Assembly: GCF_041022165.1 (NCBI RefSeq)
Contig: NZ_CP163302.1
Location: 3,472,001-3,536,000, forward strand
DNA: 64,000 nucleotides
Reading direction: 5' to 3'
From: Sinomonas sp. P10A9
GTDB taxonomy: Bacteria > Actinomycetota > Actinomycetes > Actinomycetales > Micrococcaceae
Both the position numbers and the translations under genes were made by a program. Shown piece after piece: positions 35,535-43,570 of the stretch. The notes under the pieces are model-generated. The model had not been told where the DNA came from. It saw nothing but the letters and a program-made list of their open reading frames with translations, and ran no database searches. The stretch's first letter is position 1. Every line of letters begins with the position of its first letter.

Positions 35535-37037
35535 ATGGTCCGCGACCTCTCGCACTACATCGGCGGCGCACGCGTCGACGGCACATCCGGGCGTTACAGC
35601 GACGTCTACAACCCCTGCACGGGCGAGGTCCAGGCCCGCGTCCCGCTCGCGAGCACGGATGAGGTCAGCGAGGCCGTCGCCAACGCCGAGAAGGGTCAGG
35701 CCGAGTGGGGCGCCATGAACCCGCAGCGCCGCGGCCGGATCCTCCTGAAGTTCGTGGACCTCGCCAACGAGCACATGGATGAGCTCGCTGAGCTCCTCTC
35801 CTCCGAGCACGGCAAGACGTTCGCGGACGCCAAGGGCGATGTCCAGCGCGGCCTCGAGGTTGTCGAGTTCTCGGCCGGCGCCGCCCCGCACCTGCTCAAG
35901 GGCGAGTTCTCCGACAGCGTCGGTACGGGCATCGACGTGCACTCGCTGCGCAAGCCGCTCGGCGTCGTCGCCGGCATCAGCCCCTTCAACTTCCCCGCGA
36001 TGATTCCGCTGTGGCAGGCGGGCCCCGCGCTCGCGGCCGGCAATGCGTTCATCTGCAAGCCGAGCGAACGGGACCCCTCGGTCCCCCTCCGCCTCGCCGA
36101 GCTGCTCACCGAGGCCGGTCTCCCCGACGGCGTCTTCAACGTGGTCAACGGCGACAAGGAGGCCGTGGATGCGCTCCTGACGCACCCCCGCGTCCAGGCC
36201 ATCGGCTTCGTCGGATCCACCCCGATCGCCCAGTACATCTACTCGACCGCCGCGGCGCACGGCAAGCGCGCGCAGTGCTTCGGCGGCGCGAAGAACCACA
36301 TGGTGATCCTCCCGGACGCAGACCTGGACATGGCCGCGGATGCGCTCATCGGCGCGGGCTTCGGCTCCGCCGGCGAGCGCTGCATGGCCATCTCGGTAGC
36401 CGTCCCGGTTGGCGAGGAAACGGCGGACGCCCTCGTCGGCAAGCTCCAGGAGCGCATCAAGGACCTGCGGGTCGGCGCGAGCATGGACAAGGACGCGGAC
36501 TTCGGGCCGGTCGTCGCCGCGTCGGCCAAGGAGCGGATCGAAGGCTACATCGCCCAGGGCGTCGAGGAGGGCGCGGACCTGCTCGTGGACGGTCGCGGCC
36601 ACACGGTCGAGGGCTACGAGGGCGGCTTCTGGGTGGGCCCCACGCTCTTCGACCGCGTCACGAAGGACATGACGATCTACCAGCACGAGATCTTCGGCCC
36701 GGTCCTGAGCGTCGTGCGCGCCACGGACTACGACGAGGCCCTGCGACTGTGCAGCGAGCACGAGTTCGGCAACGGCGTCGCGATCTTCACGCGTGACGGA
36801 GACGCCGCCCGCGACTTCGCGAGCCGCGTCGAGGTCGGCATGGTCGGGGTCAACGTGCCGATCCCGGTGCCGATCGCCTACTACACGTTCGGCGGCTGGA
36901 AGGCCTCCGGATTCGGCGACCTCAACCAGCACGGCCCCGATGCGTTCCGGTTCTTCACGAAGACCAAGACGGTCACGTCCCGCTGGCCGTCCGGCGTCCG
37001 CCAGGGCGCGAGCTTCGTCATGCCGGCGGGCAGCTGA
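35535..37037 (+). CDS. mmsA: CoA-acylating methylmalonate-semialdehyde dehydrogenase
   Basis: NAD-dependent aldehyde dehydrogenase of 500 aa turning (methyl)malonate semialdehyde into propionyl- or acetyl-CoA, in valine and inositol breakdown. Visible are SPFNFPAMIPLWQAGPALAAG, FVGSTPIAQYIYSTAAAHGK, the catalytic cysteine in GSAGERCMAIS and the C-terminal PFYYTFGGWK-type end (PIAYYTFGGWKASGFGDLNQ). ATG 35535 follows AAAGGAG. It leads an operon with the hydrolase-like gene and mmsB, marking valine rather than inositol catabolism. Confidence 0.96.
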   Translation: MVRDLSHYIGGARVDGTSGRYSDVYNPCTGEVQARVPLASTDEVSEAVANAEKGQAEWGAMNPQRRGRILLKFVDLANEHMDELAELLSSEHGKTFADAKGDVQRGLEVVEFSAGAAPHLLKGEFSDSVGTGIDVHSLRKPLGVVAGISPFNFPAMIPLWQAGPALAAGNAFICKPSERDPSVPLRLAELLTEAGLPDGVFNVVNGDKEAVDALLTHPRVQAIGFVGSTPIAQYIYSTAAAHGKRAQCFGGAKNHMVILPDADLDMAADALIGAGFGSAGERCMAISVAVPVGEETADALVGKLQERIKDLRVGASMDKDADFGPVVAASAKERIEGYIAQGVEEGADLLVDGRGHTVEGYEGGFWVGPTLFDRVTKDMTIYQHEIFGPVLSVVRATDYDEALRLCSEHEFGNGVAIFTRDGDAARDFASRVEVGMVGVNVPIPVPIAYYTFGGWKASGFGDLNQHGPDAFRFFTKTKTVTSRWPSGVRQGASFVMPAGS

Positions 37038-38138
37038 ATGGCGGCTGAAGCCGACGCGTCCGCGACCGTCCAGGCCACCGCGGAAGTCCTCTTCGAGCGG
37101 CGCGGCCGGCTCGGCGTCGTCGTGCTCAACCGCCCGCGCGCCGTCAACGCGCTCACCCACGGCATGGTCACGGCGATGCTCGCGCAGCTCACGGAATGGG
37201 CCGAGGACGACGCCGTGCAGACGGTCCTCGTGCGCGGCGCCGGCGAGCGCGGGCTGTGCGCCGGCGGGGACATCGTGGCGATCTACCGGGACATGGTCGA
37301 CGGCGGCGACGCGAGCGCGCGCTTCTGGGCCACCGAGTACCGGCTCAACTCGCTCATCAGCCGCTACCCGAAGCCCTACGTCGCGTTCATGGACGGCCTC
37401 GTGCTCGGCGGCGGCGTGGGGGTCTCGGCCCACGGTTCGCACCGGGTGGTCACCGAGCGCACCCGCACTGGTATGCCGGAGACCACGATCGGGTTCGTGC
37501 CAGACGTCGGCGGCACGCTCCTGCTCGCGTACGCGCCGGGCGAGGCGGGCACCCATGCCGCGCTCACGGGCGCACACCTCGATGGCGCGGACGCGCTGCA
37601 CCTCGGCCTCGCGGACTTCTTCGTCCCGAGCGACCGGCTGGACGAACTCGCCACGGCGCTCGAGACGGAGCGGGCGGACGACGCCGTTGCCCGGCTCGCG
37701 CGGCAGGCACCCCTTTCCGCGCTCGCGGCACAGCGCGGGTGGGTCGATGAGGCCTACGCGTCAGACGACGCCGAGGAGATCGTGCGCCGCCTGCGGGCCT
37801 CGGAGCTCTCCGTGGCCCGCGAGGCCGCCGACACAATCGAGTCCAAGTCACCCACCTCGGTCAAGGTGACGCTCGAGGCGCTGCGGCGCGCACGGGCCCG
37901 CGGCCCGATCGCCCTGGCCCTCGAGGAGGCCCTCGACGAGGAGTACCGGATAGGGCTGCGCCTCCTCGCCGGGCACGACTTCCGCGAGGGCATCCGCGCC
38001 CAGGTCATCGACAAGGACCGGAACCCGCGCTGGGAGCCGGCCACGCTCGCCGGCGTGACGCGCGAGCAGGTCGAGACCTGCTTCGCGCCGCTCGGCGAGC
38101 GCGAACTGGGCCTCGCCGCGGCGGTCGCTGCCCGGTGA
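37038..38138 (+). CDS. 3-hydroxyisobutyryl-CoA hydrolase-like enoyl-CoA hydratase family protein
   Basis: Crotonase-fold protein of 366 aa, longer than simple hydratases and matching HIBYL-CoA hydrolases. Oxyanion-hole segments GERGLCAGGDIVAIYRDM and FMDGLVLGGGVGVSAHGSHR, and PETTIGFVPDVGGT with the catalytic acidic residue, plus the long helical C-terminus, fit that family. It starts one base after the mmsA stop (TGAATG), thus coupled. In valine catabolism it cleaves 3-hydroxyisobutyryl-CoA to 3-hydroxyisobutyrate, used by the next gene product. Confidence 0.93.
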   Translation: MAAEADASATVQATAEVLFERRGRLGVVVLNRPRAVNALTHGMVTAMLAQLTEWAEDDAVQTVLVRGAGERGLCAGGDIVAIYRDMVDGGDASARFWATEYRLNSLISRYPKPYVAFMDGLVLGGGVGVSAHGSHRVVTERTRTGMPETTIGFVPDVGGTLLLAYAPGEAGTHAALTGAHLDGADALHLGLADFFVPSDRLDELATALETERADDAVARLARQAPLSALAAQRGWVDEAYASDDAEEIVRRLRASELSVAREAADTIESKSPTSVKVTLEALRRARARGPIALALEEALDEEYRIGLRLLAGHDFREGIRAQVIDKDRNPRWEPATLAGVTREQVETCFAPLGERELGLAAAVAAR

Positions 38139-38203
38139 GCGCAGACCCGGGCATTGAGCCCGCAGGACGTTCACACCCGCATCAGGAGACTGAAGGAGAC
38201 ACC

Positions 38204-39127
38204 ATGACCGACCCCTCCGCCGCAGGCACCATCGCGTTCCTCGGCCTTGGCCACATGGGCGGGCCGATGGCGGCGAACCTCATCAAGGCCGGCTACAGCG
38301 TCATCGGGTACGACCCGGTCCCCGCCGCCGTCGAGGCCGCACAGGCGCACGGGATCCCGCTCGCCGGGACCGCAGCCGAGGCCGCGGCTGGCGCCGCCGT
38401 GGTCCTGACGATGCTGCCGAGCGGCCGCCACGTCCTGGACGCGTACCGCGGCATCGGCGGCGAGGCTGGCCTGCTCGCGGTGGCCGGGCCCAACACGCTG
38501 TTCCTCGACTGCTCCACGATCAACGTGACCGAAGCTCAGGAGGCTGCCGCGGCGGCCATCGCGGCGGGCCACCGCTCGGTGGACGCGCCCGTCTCGGGCG
38601 GCGTGGTCGGAGCCGAGGCCGCGACGCTCACGTTCATGGTGGGCGGCGAGGCCGAGGACTTCGACTCCGTCCGCCCGGTCCTCGAGGCCATGGGCAAGCG
38701 CGTGGTGCACTGCGGCGCCCACGGCCTCGGCCAGGCGGCCAAGGTCTGCAACAACATGATCCTGGGCGTATCAATGATCGCGGTGAGCGAGGCGTTCGTG
38801 CTCGGCGAGAAGCTCGGACTCACCCACGAGGCCCTGTTCGACGTCGCGGCCCACGCCTCCGGCCAGTGCTGGGCCCTCACGACCAACTGCCCGGTTCCCG
38901 GCCCGGTGCCCACGAGCCCGGCCAACCGGGACTACCAGCCCGGGTTCGCCGGTGCGCTCATGGCCAAGGACCTCCGACTGGCCGTCAACGCGGTCGAGCA
39001 CACGGGCGTCGCGGCGGAGATGGGTCCGCTCGCCTCGAGGATCTACGACTCGTTCGTGGAGCACGGCGGGGCAGGGACGGACTTCTCCGGCGTCATCAAC
39101 ACCATCCGGGAGCAGTCGGACCACTAG
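38204..39127 (+). CDS. mmsB: 3-hydroxyisobutyrate dehydrogenase
   Basis: NAD-dependent dehydrogenase of 307 aa of the beta-hydroxyacid family. N-terminal Rossmann motif FLGLGHMGGPMAANLIKAGY, substrate motif DAPVSGGVVGAEAATLTFMV, and the catalytic lysine in GLGQAAKVCNNMILG are typical. ATG 38204 has GAAGGAG nine bases upstream. It oxidises 3-hydroxyisobutyrate to methylmalonate semialdehyde, feeding MmsA. It is the third gene of the valine operon. Confidence 0.95.
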   Translation: MTDPSAAGTIAFLGLGHMGGPMAANLIKAGYSVIGYDPVPAAVEAAQAHGIPLAGTAAEAAAGAAVVLTMLPSGRHVLDAYRGIGGEAGLLAVAGPNTLFLDCSTINVTEAQEAAAAAIAAGHRSVDAPVSGGVVGAEAATLTFMVGGEAEDFDSVRPVLEAMGKRVVHCGAHGLGQAAKVCNNMILGVSMIAVSEAFVLGEKLGLTHEALFDVAAHASGQCWALTTNCPVPGPVPTSPANRDYQPGFAGALMAKDLRLAVNAVEHTGVAAEMGPLASRIYDSFVEHGGAGTDFSGVINTIREQSDH

Positions 39128-39164
39128 CCCCAGCAGTAACCCCCTCCCCCTCCCCCTCCCCACG

Positions 39165-39261
39165 TTGAGGGGTCACGTCCCCGTTGAGGGGTCACATCTC
39201 TAATTCTTGAGGCCTGCTCTTTAGAGAAGTGACCCCTCATTTGGGAAGTGACCCCTCAACT
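39165..39261. terminator. Composite inverted repeat between convergent mmsB and MarR genes
   Basis: Two 19-nt direct units GTTGAGGGGTCACNTC (39165-39202) face two inverted units (about 39222-39260, TAGAGAAGTGACCCCTC and TTGGGAAGTGACCCCTC). The 39-nt arms match with about five mismatches around a 19-nt loop. It lies between stop codons of convergent genes and most likely terminates both. The GGGGTCAC core differs in one base from the GGGGTGAC core of the 21-bp arrays. Confidence 0.75.
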
Positions 39262-39266
39262 GAAGG

Positions 39267-39770
39267 TCACGCGAAGTCCCCGGCCGCACGGCGGAAGTCG
39301 CTGAGGATGCGGATGAGGTCCTCGACGTCGCCGCCGGTGAACCCGGACCGGGCAAAGACCTCGGCGTTGAGCCGCGCGGTCGCCTCCTTGGCCACCGCGC
39401 GGCCGTCGGGGGTGAGCTCGATGAGCGTGGTCCGCCCGTCCGTGGGATGCGGTGTCCGCGCGACGTACCCGGCCTGGGCTAGCCGGTCGACGGCGTTGGT
39501 CACCGACGTGGGGTGCACCTGGAGGAGCGCGCTGGCCCGGTTCATGGGCAACGCCCCCGTGCGGGCAAAGCTCAGGAGCGCGAGCATCTCGTAGCGTGCG
39601 AACGTGAGCCCGAGTGGTCTGAGCACGTCCTCGATGCGCGCGGTGAGGATCTGCTGCGTGCGCATGATCGCCGTGATGGCGGCCATGGGCGCCGCGACGT
39701 CCCCCCACCCGTGCCGCTCCCAGTTGCGCTGGGCATCGGCAATCGGGTCGCGGGGAAGCGGGGCGCCCAT
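39267..39770 (-). CDS. MarR-family regulator
   Basis: Winged-HTH repressor of 167 aa. HTH and wing: LPMNRASALLQVHPTSVTNA, then VDRLAQAGYVARTPHPTDGR. The N-terminal helix is longer than in minimal MarR proteins. ATG 39770 has GAGGAGGACC upstream. It follows the acyl-CoA synthetase gene on the same strand, with two GACTAGTC palindromes between. It likely regulates itself and acyl-CoA metabolism genes nearby (inference). Confidence 0.92.
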   Translation of the reverse strand: MGAPLPRDPIADAQRNWERHGWGDVAAPMAAITAIMRTQQILTARIEDVLRPLGLTFARYEMLALLSFARTGALPMNRASALLQVHPTSVTNAVDRLAQAGYVARTPHPTDGRTTLIELTPDGRAVAKEATARLNAEVFARSGFTGGDVEDLIRILSDFRRAAGDFA

Positions 39771-39810
39771 GGTCCTCCTCTCCTGACGTGTCTGACGTGT
39801 CTGCCGCGCT

Positions 39811-39838
39811 GACTAGTCTTTCGTTGTGCTGACTAGTC
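39811..39838. promoter_or_regulatory. Two GACTAGTC palindromes 20 bp apart upstream of the MarR gene
   Basis: GACTAGTC occurs at 39811-39818 and 39831-39838, each followed by TTTC, exactly 20 bp apart. They lie 41-68 bp upstream of the MarR start. The second overlaps the stop codon of the synthetase gene. This is a candidate autoregulatory operator. Confidence 0.55.
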
Positions 39839-41611
39839 TTTCAGAGACGGGAAGTCACTCTCGCCATATTCGATCCCGAATCCGCTCGCGAGCTCCACGG
39901 CCCGACCCTCCGAGCCTCCGTGCCGTGCCTCCTCACTGTGCCGCAGCTCGACGCGCCGGATCTTGCCCGAGATCGTCTTGGGCAGCTCAGCGAACTCGAT
40001 GCGGCGGATGCGCTTGAACGGCGCCAGCTGCGCCCGGCAGAAGCGCAGGATCTCCTCCGCGACCGCAGGCCCCGGCTCGTACCCGCCCGCGAGCACCACG
40101 AAGGCCTTCGGGACGGAGAGCCGCACCTCATCCGGGGAGGGCACGACGGCGGCCTCGGCCACCGCGGGGTGCTCGATCAGCACGCTCTCGAGCTCGAACG
40201 GTGAGAGCCGGTAGTCCGAGGACTTGAAGACGTCGTCGCCGCGGCCCACATAGGTGATGACGCCATCGGCATCCCGCGTCGCCATGTCGCCCGTGTGGTA
40301 GTAGCCGCCGCGGAACGCGTCCGCGGTCTTCTCTGGGTCCCCGTAGTAGCCCTTCATGAGCCCCACAGGCCGGGGGTCGAGGCGCAGGCACAGCTCGCCG
40401 TCGTCCGACTCGTCGCCTGTCGTGGGGTCCACGAGCACGACGTCGTAGCCGGGGAGCGGACGTCCCATTGCACCGGCGGTGACGGGCTGGCCAGGCGTGT
40501 TGGCGACCTGGACGGTGGTCTCGGTCTGCCCGAAGCCGTCGCGGATCGTCACGCCCCAGGCCTTCTCCACCTGGCCGATAACCTCGGCGTTGAGCGGCTC
40601 GCCGGCCGAGACGACCTTGCGCGGCGGAGCCGTGAGCTGGGTCAGGTCGGACTGGATGAGCATCCGCCACACCGTGGGCGGGGCGCAGAAGCTCGTGACG
40701 CCCTCGGCACCCATCTGGGCCATGAGCGCGGAGGCGTCGAAGCGCTCGTAGTTGTAGATGAACACCGTAGCCTCGGCGATCCACGGTGTGAACACATTGG
40801 ACCATGCGTGCTTGGCCCACCCGGGCGAGGCCACGTTGAGGTGCACGTCGCCCGGCTCGAGGCCGATCCAGTACATCGTGGAGAGGTGGCCCACGGGGTA
40901 TGAGGTGTGCGTGTGCTCAACGAGCTTGGCCCGGCTCGTAGTACCGGACGTGAAGTAGAGCAGGAGCGTCTCGTCGGCCTTCGTGGGGGCATCGGGCGTG
41001 AAGTCGGTGGCCGAGGCGGCAGAGTCACCGTAGCTGAGGACGCCGTCGTTCGGAACACCCTCGTCGGACGCTCCCAGCGCGGAGTCCGCACCCGGCGTCG
41101 TGCTTCCCCCGACGACGATGAGGCGGTAGCCGCCCGGTACGTCGTCGAACTTGTGGGCGTTCGCGGCGCCCACGGTGACCCAGTGCGCGCCGCCGCGCTC
41201 CACGCGGTCCTCGAGGTCGCGGCGCCCCATGAGGGTGGTGGTCGGGATCATGACGACGCCGAGCTTGATGCCCGCGAGCATGAGCTCCCACAGCTCCACC
41301 TGGTTGCCGAGCATGATGATCATGCGGTCCCCGCGCTGCACGCCCTGCTCCCGCAGCCAGTTGGCGACCTGCGACGAGCGCGCGGAGAGCTCCGCGAAGG
41401 TGCGGCGCGTGGAGCTGCCGTCCTGCTCCACGATCACAAGGGCGGCCTGGCTGCCGCGGACTGGATCAGCGCCGAGGGCGTCGAACCAGTCGAGCCCGAA
41501 GTTGAACTCATCGAAGCGGGGCCACTCGAACTCGGCGTGGGCGCGGGCATAGTCCGCGCGGAGCTCGAGCAGCCGGTCCCGGGCCGCCCGGAATTCGTCG
41601 GTGACAGTCAT
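39833..41611 (-). CDS. AMP-forming acyl-CoA synthetase
   Basis: ATP-dependent acyl-CoA ligase of 592 aa (ANL superfamily). The P-loop-like LLYFTSGTTSRAKLVEHTH, A5 motif IRDGFGQTETTV, A8 GDMATRDADGVITYVGRGDD and the catalytic lysine region LPKTISGKIRRVELR are all seen. It resembles medium-chain acyl-CoA or MbcS-type (2-methylbutyrate/isobutyrate) synthetases. That fits the neighbouring valine genes, though the acyl specificity is not proved. A bidirectional promoter region separates it from the acyl-CoA dehydrogenase gene. Confidence 0.93.
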   Translation of the reverse strand: MTVTDEFRAARDRLLELRADYARAHAEFEWPRFDEFNFGLDWFDALGADPVRGSQAALVIVEQDGSSTRRTFAELSARSSQVANWLREQGVQRGDRMIIMLGNQVELWELMLAGIKLGVVMIPTTTLMGRRDLEDRVERGGAHWVTVGAANAHKFDDVPGGYRLIVVGGSTTPGADSALGASDEGVPNDGVLSYGDSAASATDFTPDAPTKADETLLLYFTSGTTSRAKLVEHTHTSYPVGHLSTMYWIGLEPGDVHLNVASPGWAKHAWSNVFTPWIAEATVFIYNYERFDASALMAQMGAEGVTSFCAPPTVWRMLIQSDLTQLTAPPRKVVSAGEPLNAEVIGQVEKAWGVTIRDGFGQTETTVQVANTPGQPVTAGAMGRPLPGYDVVLVDPTTGDESDDGELCLRLDPRPVGLMKGYYGDPEKTADAFRGGYYHTGDMATRDADGVITYVGRGDDVFKSSDYRLSPFELESVLIEHPAVAEAAVVPSPDEVRLSVPKAFVVLAGGYEPGPAVAEEILRFCRAQLAPFKRIRRIEFAELPKTISGKIRRVELRHSEEARHGGSEGRAVELASGFGIEYGESDFPSLKD

Positions 41612-41685
41612 TGTCTGCCTTTCGTGTCCGCCCCCGGGACGCCCTCGTCCCAGCAGTCGTGCTAGTGATCCGTGTCACGATGAAA

Positions 41686-41702
41686 TATAGTAGGACTTCC
41701 TA
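41686..41702. promoter_or_regulatory. Possible -10 and palindrome TAGGACTTCCTA upstream of the acyl-CoA dehydrogenase gene
   Basis: TATAGT (41686-41691) could be the -10. It is followed at once by TAGGACTTCCTA (41691-41702), whose 5-bp arms pair around CT. The site lies between divergent synthetase and dehydrogenase genes and is a candidate repressor site over the transcription start. Confidence 0.45.
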
Positions 41703-41756
41703 GGGTTTGAACAGGGAGCCGTTCACGAGACGCCCCGAGATTGACGAAGAGGTCAC

Positions 41757-42962
41757 ATGCTTCAGGCACCAGAATCCCTCCTGGCCCCCGCCGCACCGAT
41801 GGAACCGCCCTTCCCCGACGCCGACCTCATGCACGTCGTCGACCTGCTCTCACCCCGGGAGCGGGCGCGATTCAGCGAGCTGCGGACCGTGCTCCAGCGG
41901 GACATCCGCCCGCTCACGCCCGAGTACTGGAACCGCGAGGAGTTCCCGTTCGGCCTCCTGCCCCGGCTCGCCTCCCTCGGCCTCGGCCGGCTCCAGACCG
42001 ACGGGTCCTCGCGCCTGTTCACGGGGCTCGCGTACATGGAGATGGCCCGGGCCGATGTCTCCCTGTCCGCCCTGGTGGGGATCCACAACGAGCTCATCGT
42101 GGGCATGATCAACGATCTCGGTTCGCCTGAGCAGAAGGCCCGGTGGCTGCCGGGCCTTCAGTCCCTCACCGAGCTCGGCGCGTTCGCGCTCACCGAGCCC
42201 GAGCACGGCTCGGACATCGCTGGCGGCCTCGCCACGACGGCGACGCACGACGGCGCGGGCTGGGTCCTGCGCGGGGCGAAGCGTTGGATCGGGGCTGGCA
42301 CCATCGCCGACTTCGCCCTCGTCTGGGCCCGCGACACGGCCGACGGCGCGATCAAGGCCTTCATCGTCGAGACCGATCGGCCCGGGTTCACGGCCACGAA
42401 GATCGCCAACAAGATCGGCCTGCGCATCATGCAGAACGCCGACATCGTCCTGGACGACGTCCGCGTCCCCGACGGCAACCTGCTTCCCGGCGCGACCGCG
42501 TTCAGCCGGGCCAACGAGCTCTTGCGCGACTCGCGCGCATGGGTCGGGTGGCAGGCCGCGGGCATCCAGCTCGGAGCGTTCGACATCGCCCGGGCGTATT
42601 CGCTCGAGAGGATCCAGTTCGGGCGCGAGCTTGCGTGCTTCCAGCTCGTCCAGCAGCAGCTCGCGGAGATCCTCGGCAACGCGCACGCGTCGCTCTCGCT
42701 CATGGTGGAGCTCGCGCGCATCCAGGAGTCGGGGCAGCTCGAGATGGTGCAGTCCGCCATGGCGAAGTCGACCACCACCCGGCTCGCCCGCTCTTCCGTG
42801 GCTCTCGGACGGTCCATCCTGGGCGGCAACGGGATCACAACCGACTACGAGATGGCCAAGCTCTTCGGCGACGCGGAGGTCCTGTACACCTACGAGGGCA
42901 CGTACGAGATCAACTCGCTCATCGTCGCCCGGGCGGTGACCGGCAAGTCCGCCTTCGTCTGA
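41757..42962 (+). CDS. Acyl-CoA dehydrogenase, glutaryl-CoA dehydrogenase-like
   Basis: FAD enzyme of 401 aa oxidising an acyl-CoA, passing electrons to ETF. The flavin motif FALTEPEHGSDIAGGLATTA, WIGAGTIADFALVWARD and VRVPDGNLLPGA are present. The C-terminal LYTYEGTYEINSLIVARAVTG carries the catalytic Glu in the YEGT context typical of glutaryl-CoA dehydrogenases. An isobutyryl-CoA role within the valine group is also conceivable; the YEGT context argues for the glutaryl-CoA-type branch. Divergent from the synthetase gene. Confidence 0.93.
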   Translation: MLQAPESLLAPAAPMEPPFPDADLMHVVDLLSPRERARFSELRTVLQRDIRPLTPEYWNREEFPFGLLPRLASLGLGRLQTDGSSRLFTGLAYMEMARADVSLSALVGIHNELIVGMINDLGSPEQKARWLPGLQSLTELGAFALTEPEHGSDIAGGLATTATHDGAGWVLRGAKRWIGAGTIADFALVWARDTADGAIKAFIVETDRPGFTATKIANKIGLRIMQNADIVLDDVRVPDGNLLPGATAFSRANELLRDSRAWVGWQAAGIQLGAFDIARAYSLERIQFGRELACFQLVQQQLAEILGNAHASLSLMVELARIQESGQLEMVQSAMAKSTTTRLARSSVALGRSILGGNGITTDYEMAKLFGDAEVLYTYEGTYEINSLIVARAVTGKSAFV

Positions 42963-43034
42963 GATCCGCGCCCGCGACGCACGGTGAGACGCAAGGCTCT
43001 GGCGGTGGCGGCGTCGTGCGTCTACGGTGCGGGT

Positions 43035-43343
43035 ATGGAACACACCGATCGCGTGCCCGCCCCACCGGGACTCCCGGCATTCGATGACGCCGCACCGCTC
43101 GACGACGGCTACAGCCAGACCGAGAACTACGGCCACAACCAAGAGTCGATGCAGCTGCGCGACCCGAGCCGATACGCCGACGCCCCGCCCGGGGAGCCCC
43201 GCACCGAGCTCCCGCCTGCGGCCCCGGCCGCGCCGGCGAAACGCCGCCCCCACACCTCGGGCCTCGGGACCTCCGGCGCCGCGGGCATCCCGGACTCTGC
43301 GGGCGCCACCCACACGGGGTTCGGGGACCCGGACCGCGACTGA
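43035..43343 (+). CDS. Hypothetical Pro/Gly-rich protein
   Basis: Putative protein of 102 aa, without recognisable domains. It starts MEHTDRVPAPPGLPAFDD and ends SAGATHTGFGDPDRD; the middle has Pro/Ala-rich segments and is probably disordered. No strong ribosome site precedes ATG 43035; the same frame is open from ATG 42984. Codon use is acceptable. It could be a small soluble protein or not a gene. Array D of the 21-bp repeats begins 17 bp after its stop. Confidence 0.5.
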   Translation: MEHTDRVPAPPGLPAFDDAAPLDDGYSQTENYGHNQESMQLRDPSRYADAPPGEPRTELPPAAPAAPAKRRPHTSGLGTSGAAGIPDSAGATHTGFGDPDRD

Positions 43344-43360
43344 CCGCAGCCCCGCCGATC

Positions 43361-43528
43361 CGCACGGGGTGACCTCGGCGCCACATGGGGTGACCTCGGC
43401 ACCACCCGGGGTGACCTCGGCACCACACGAGGTGACCTCGGCACCACCCGGGGTGATCTCGGCGTCACACGGGGTGACCTCGGCACCACCTGGGGTGACC
43501 TCGGCGTCACACGGAGTGACTTCGGCAG
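43361..43528 (+). repeat. Array D: eight 21-bp repeats upstream of the MetE-like gene
   Basis: Eight units of exactly 21 nt, core CACACGGGGTGACCTCGG followed by CAC, CGC or CGT. Variation is confined to scattered positions (CACCCGGGG, CACATGGGG, GGTGATCTC). It ends 42 bp before ATG 43571. Same orientation as arrays A and C. Confidence 0.95.
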
Positions 43529-43570
43529 GGATGGTCGCGAACCGCGGCGCCCATGAGAAAGACTGGCGCC

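Noticed and set aside
30823..43528. 21-bp arrays as possible CRISPR
   Set aside because: Units are contiguous with no unique spacers, are far too short, and no cas genes are present.
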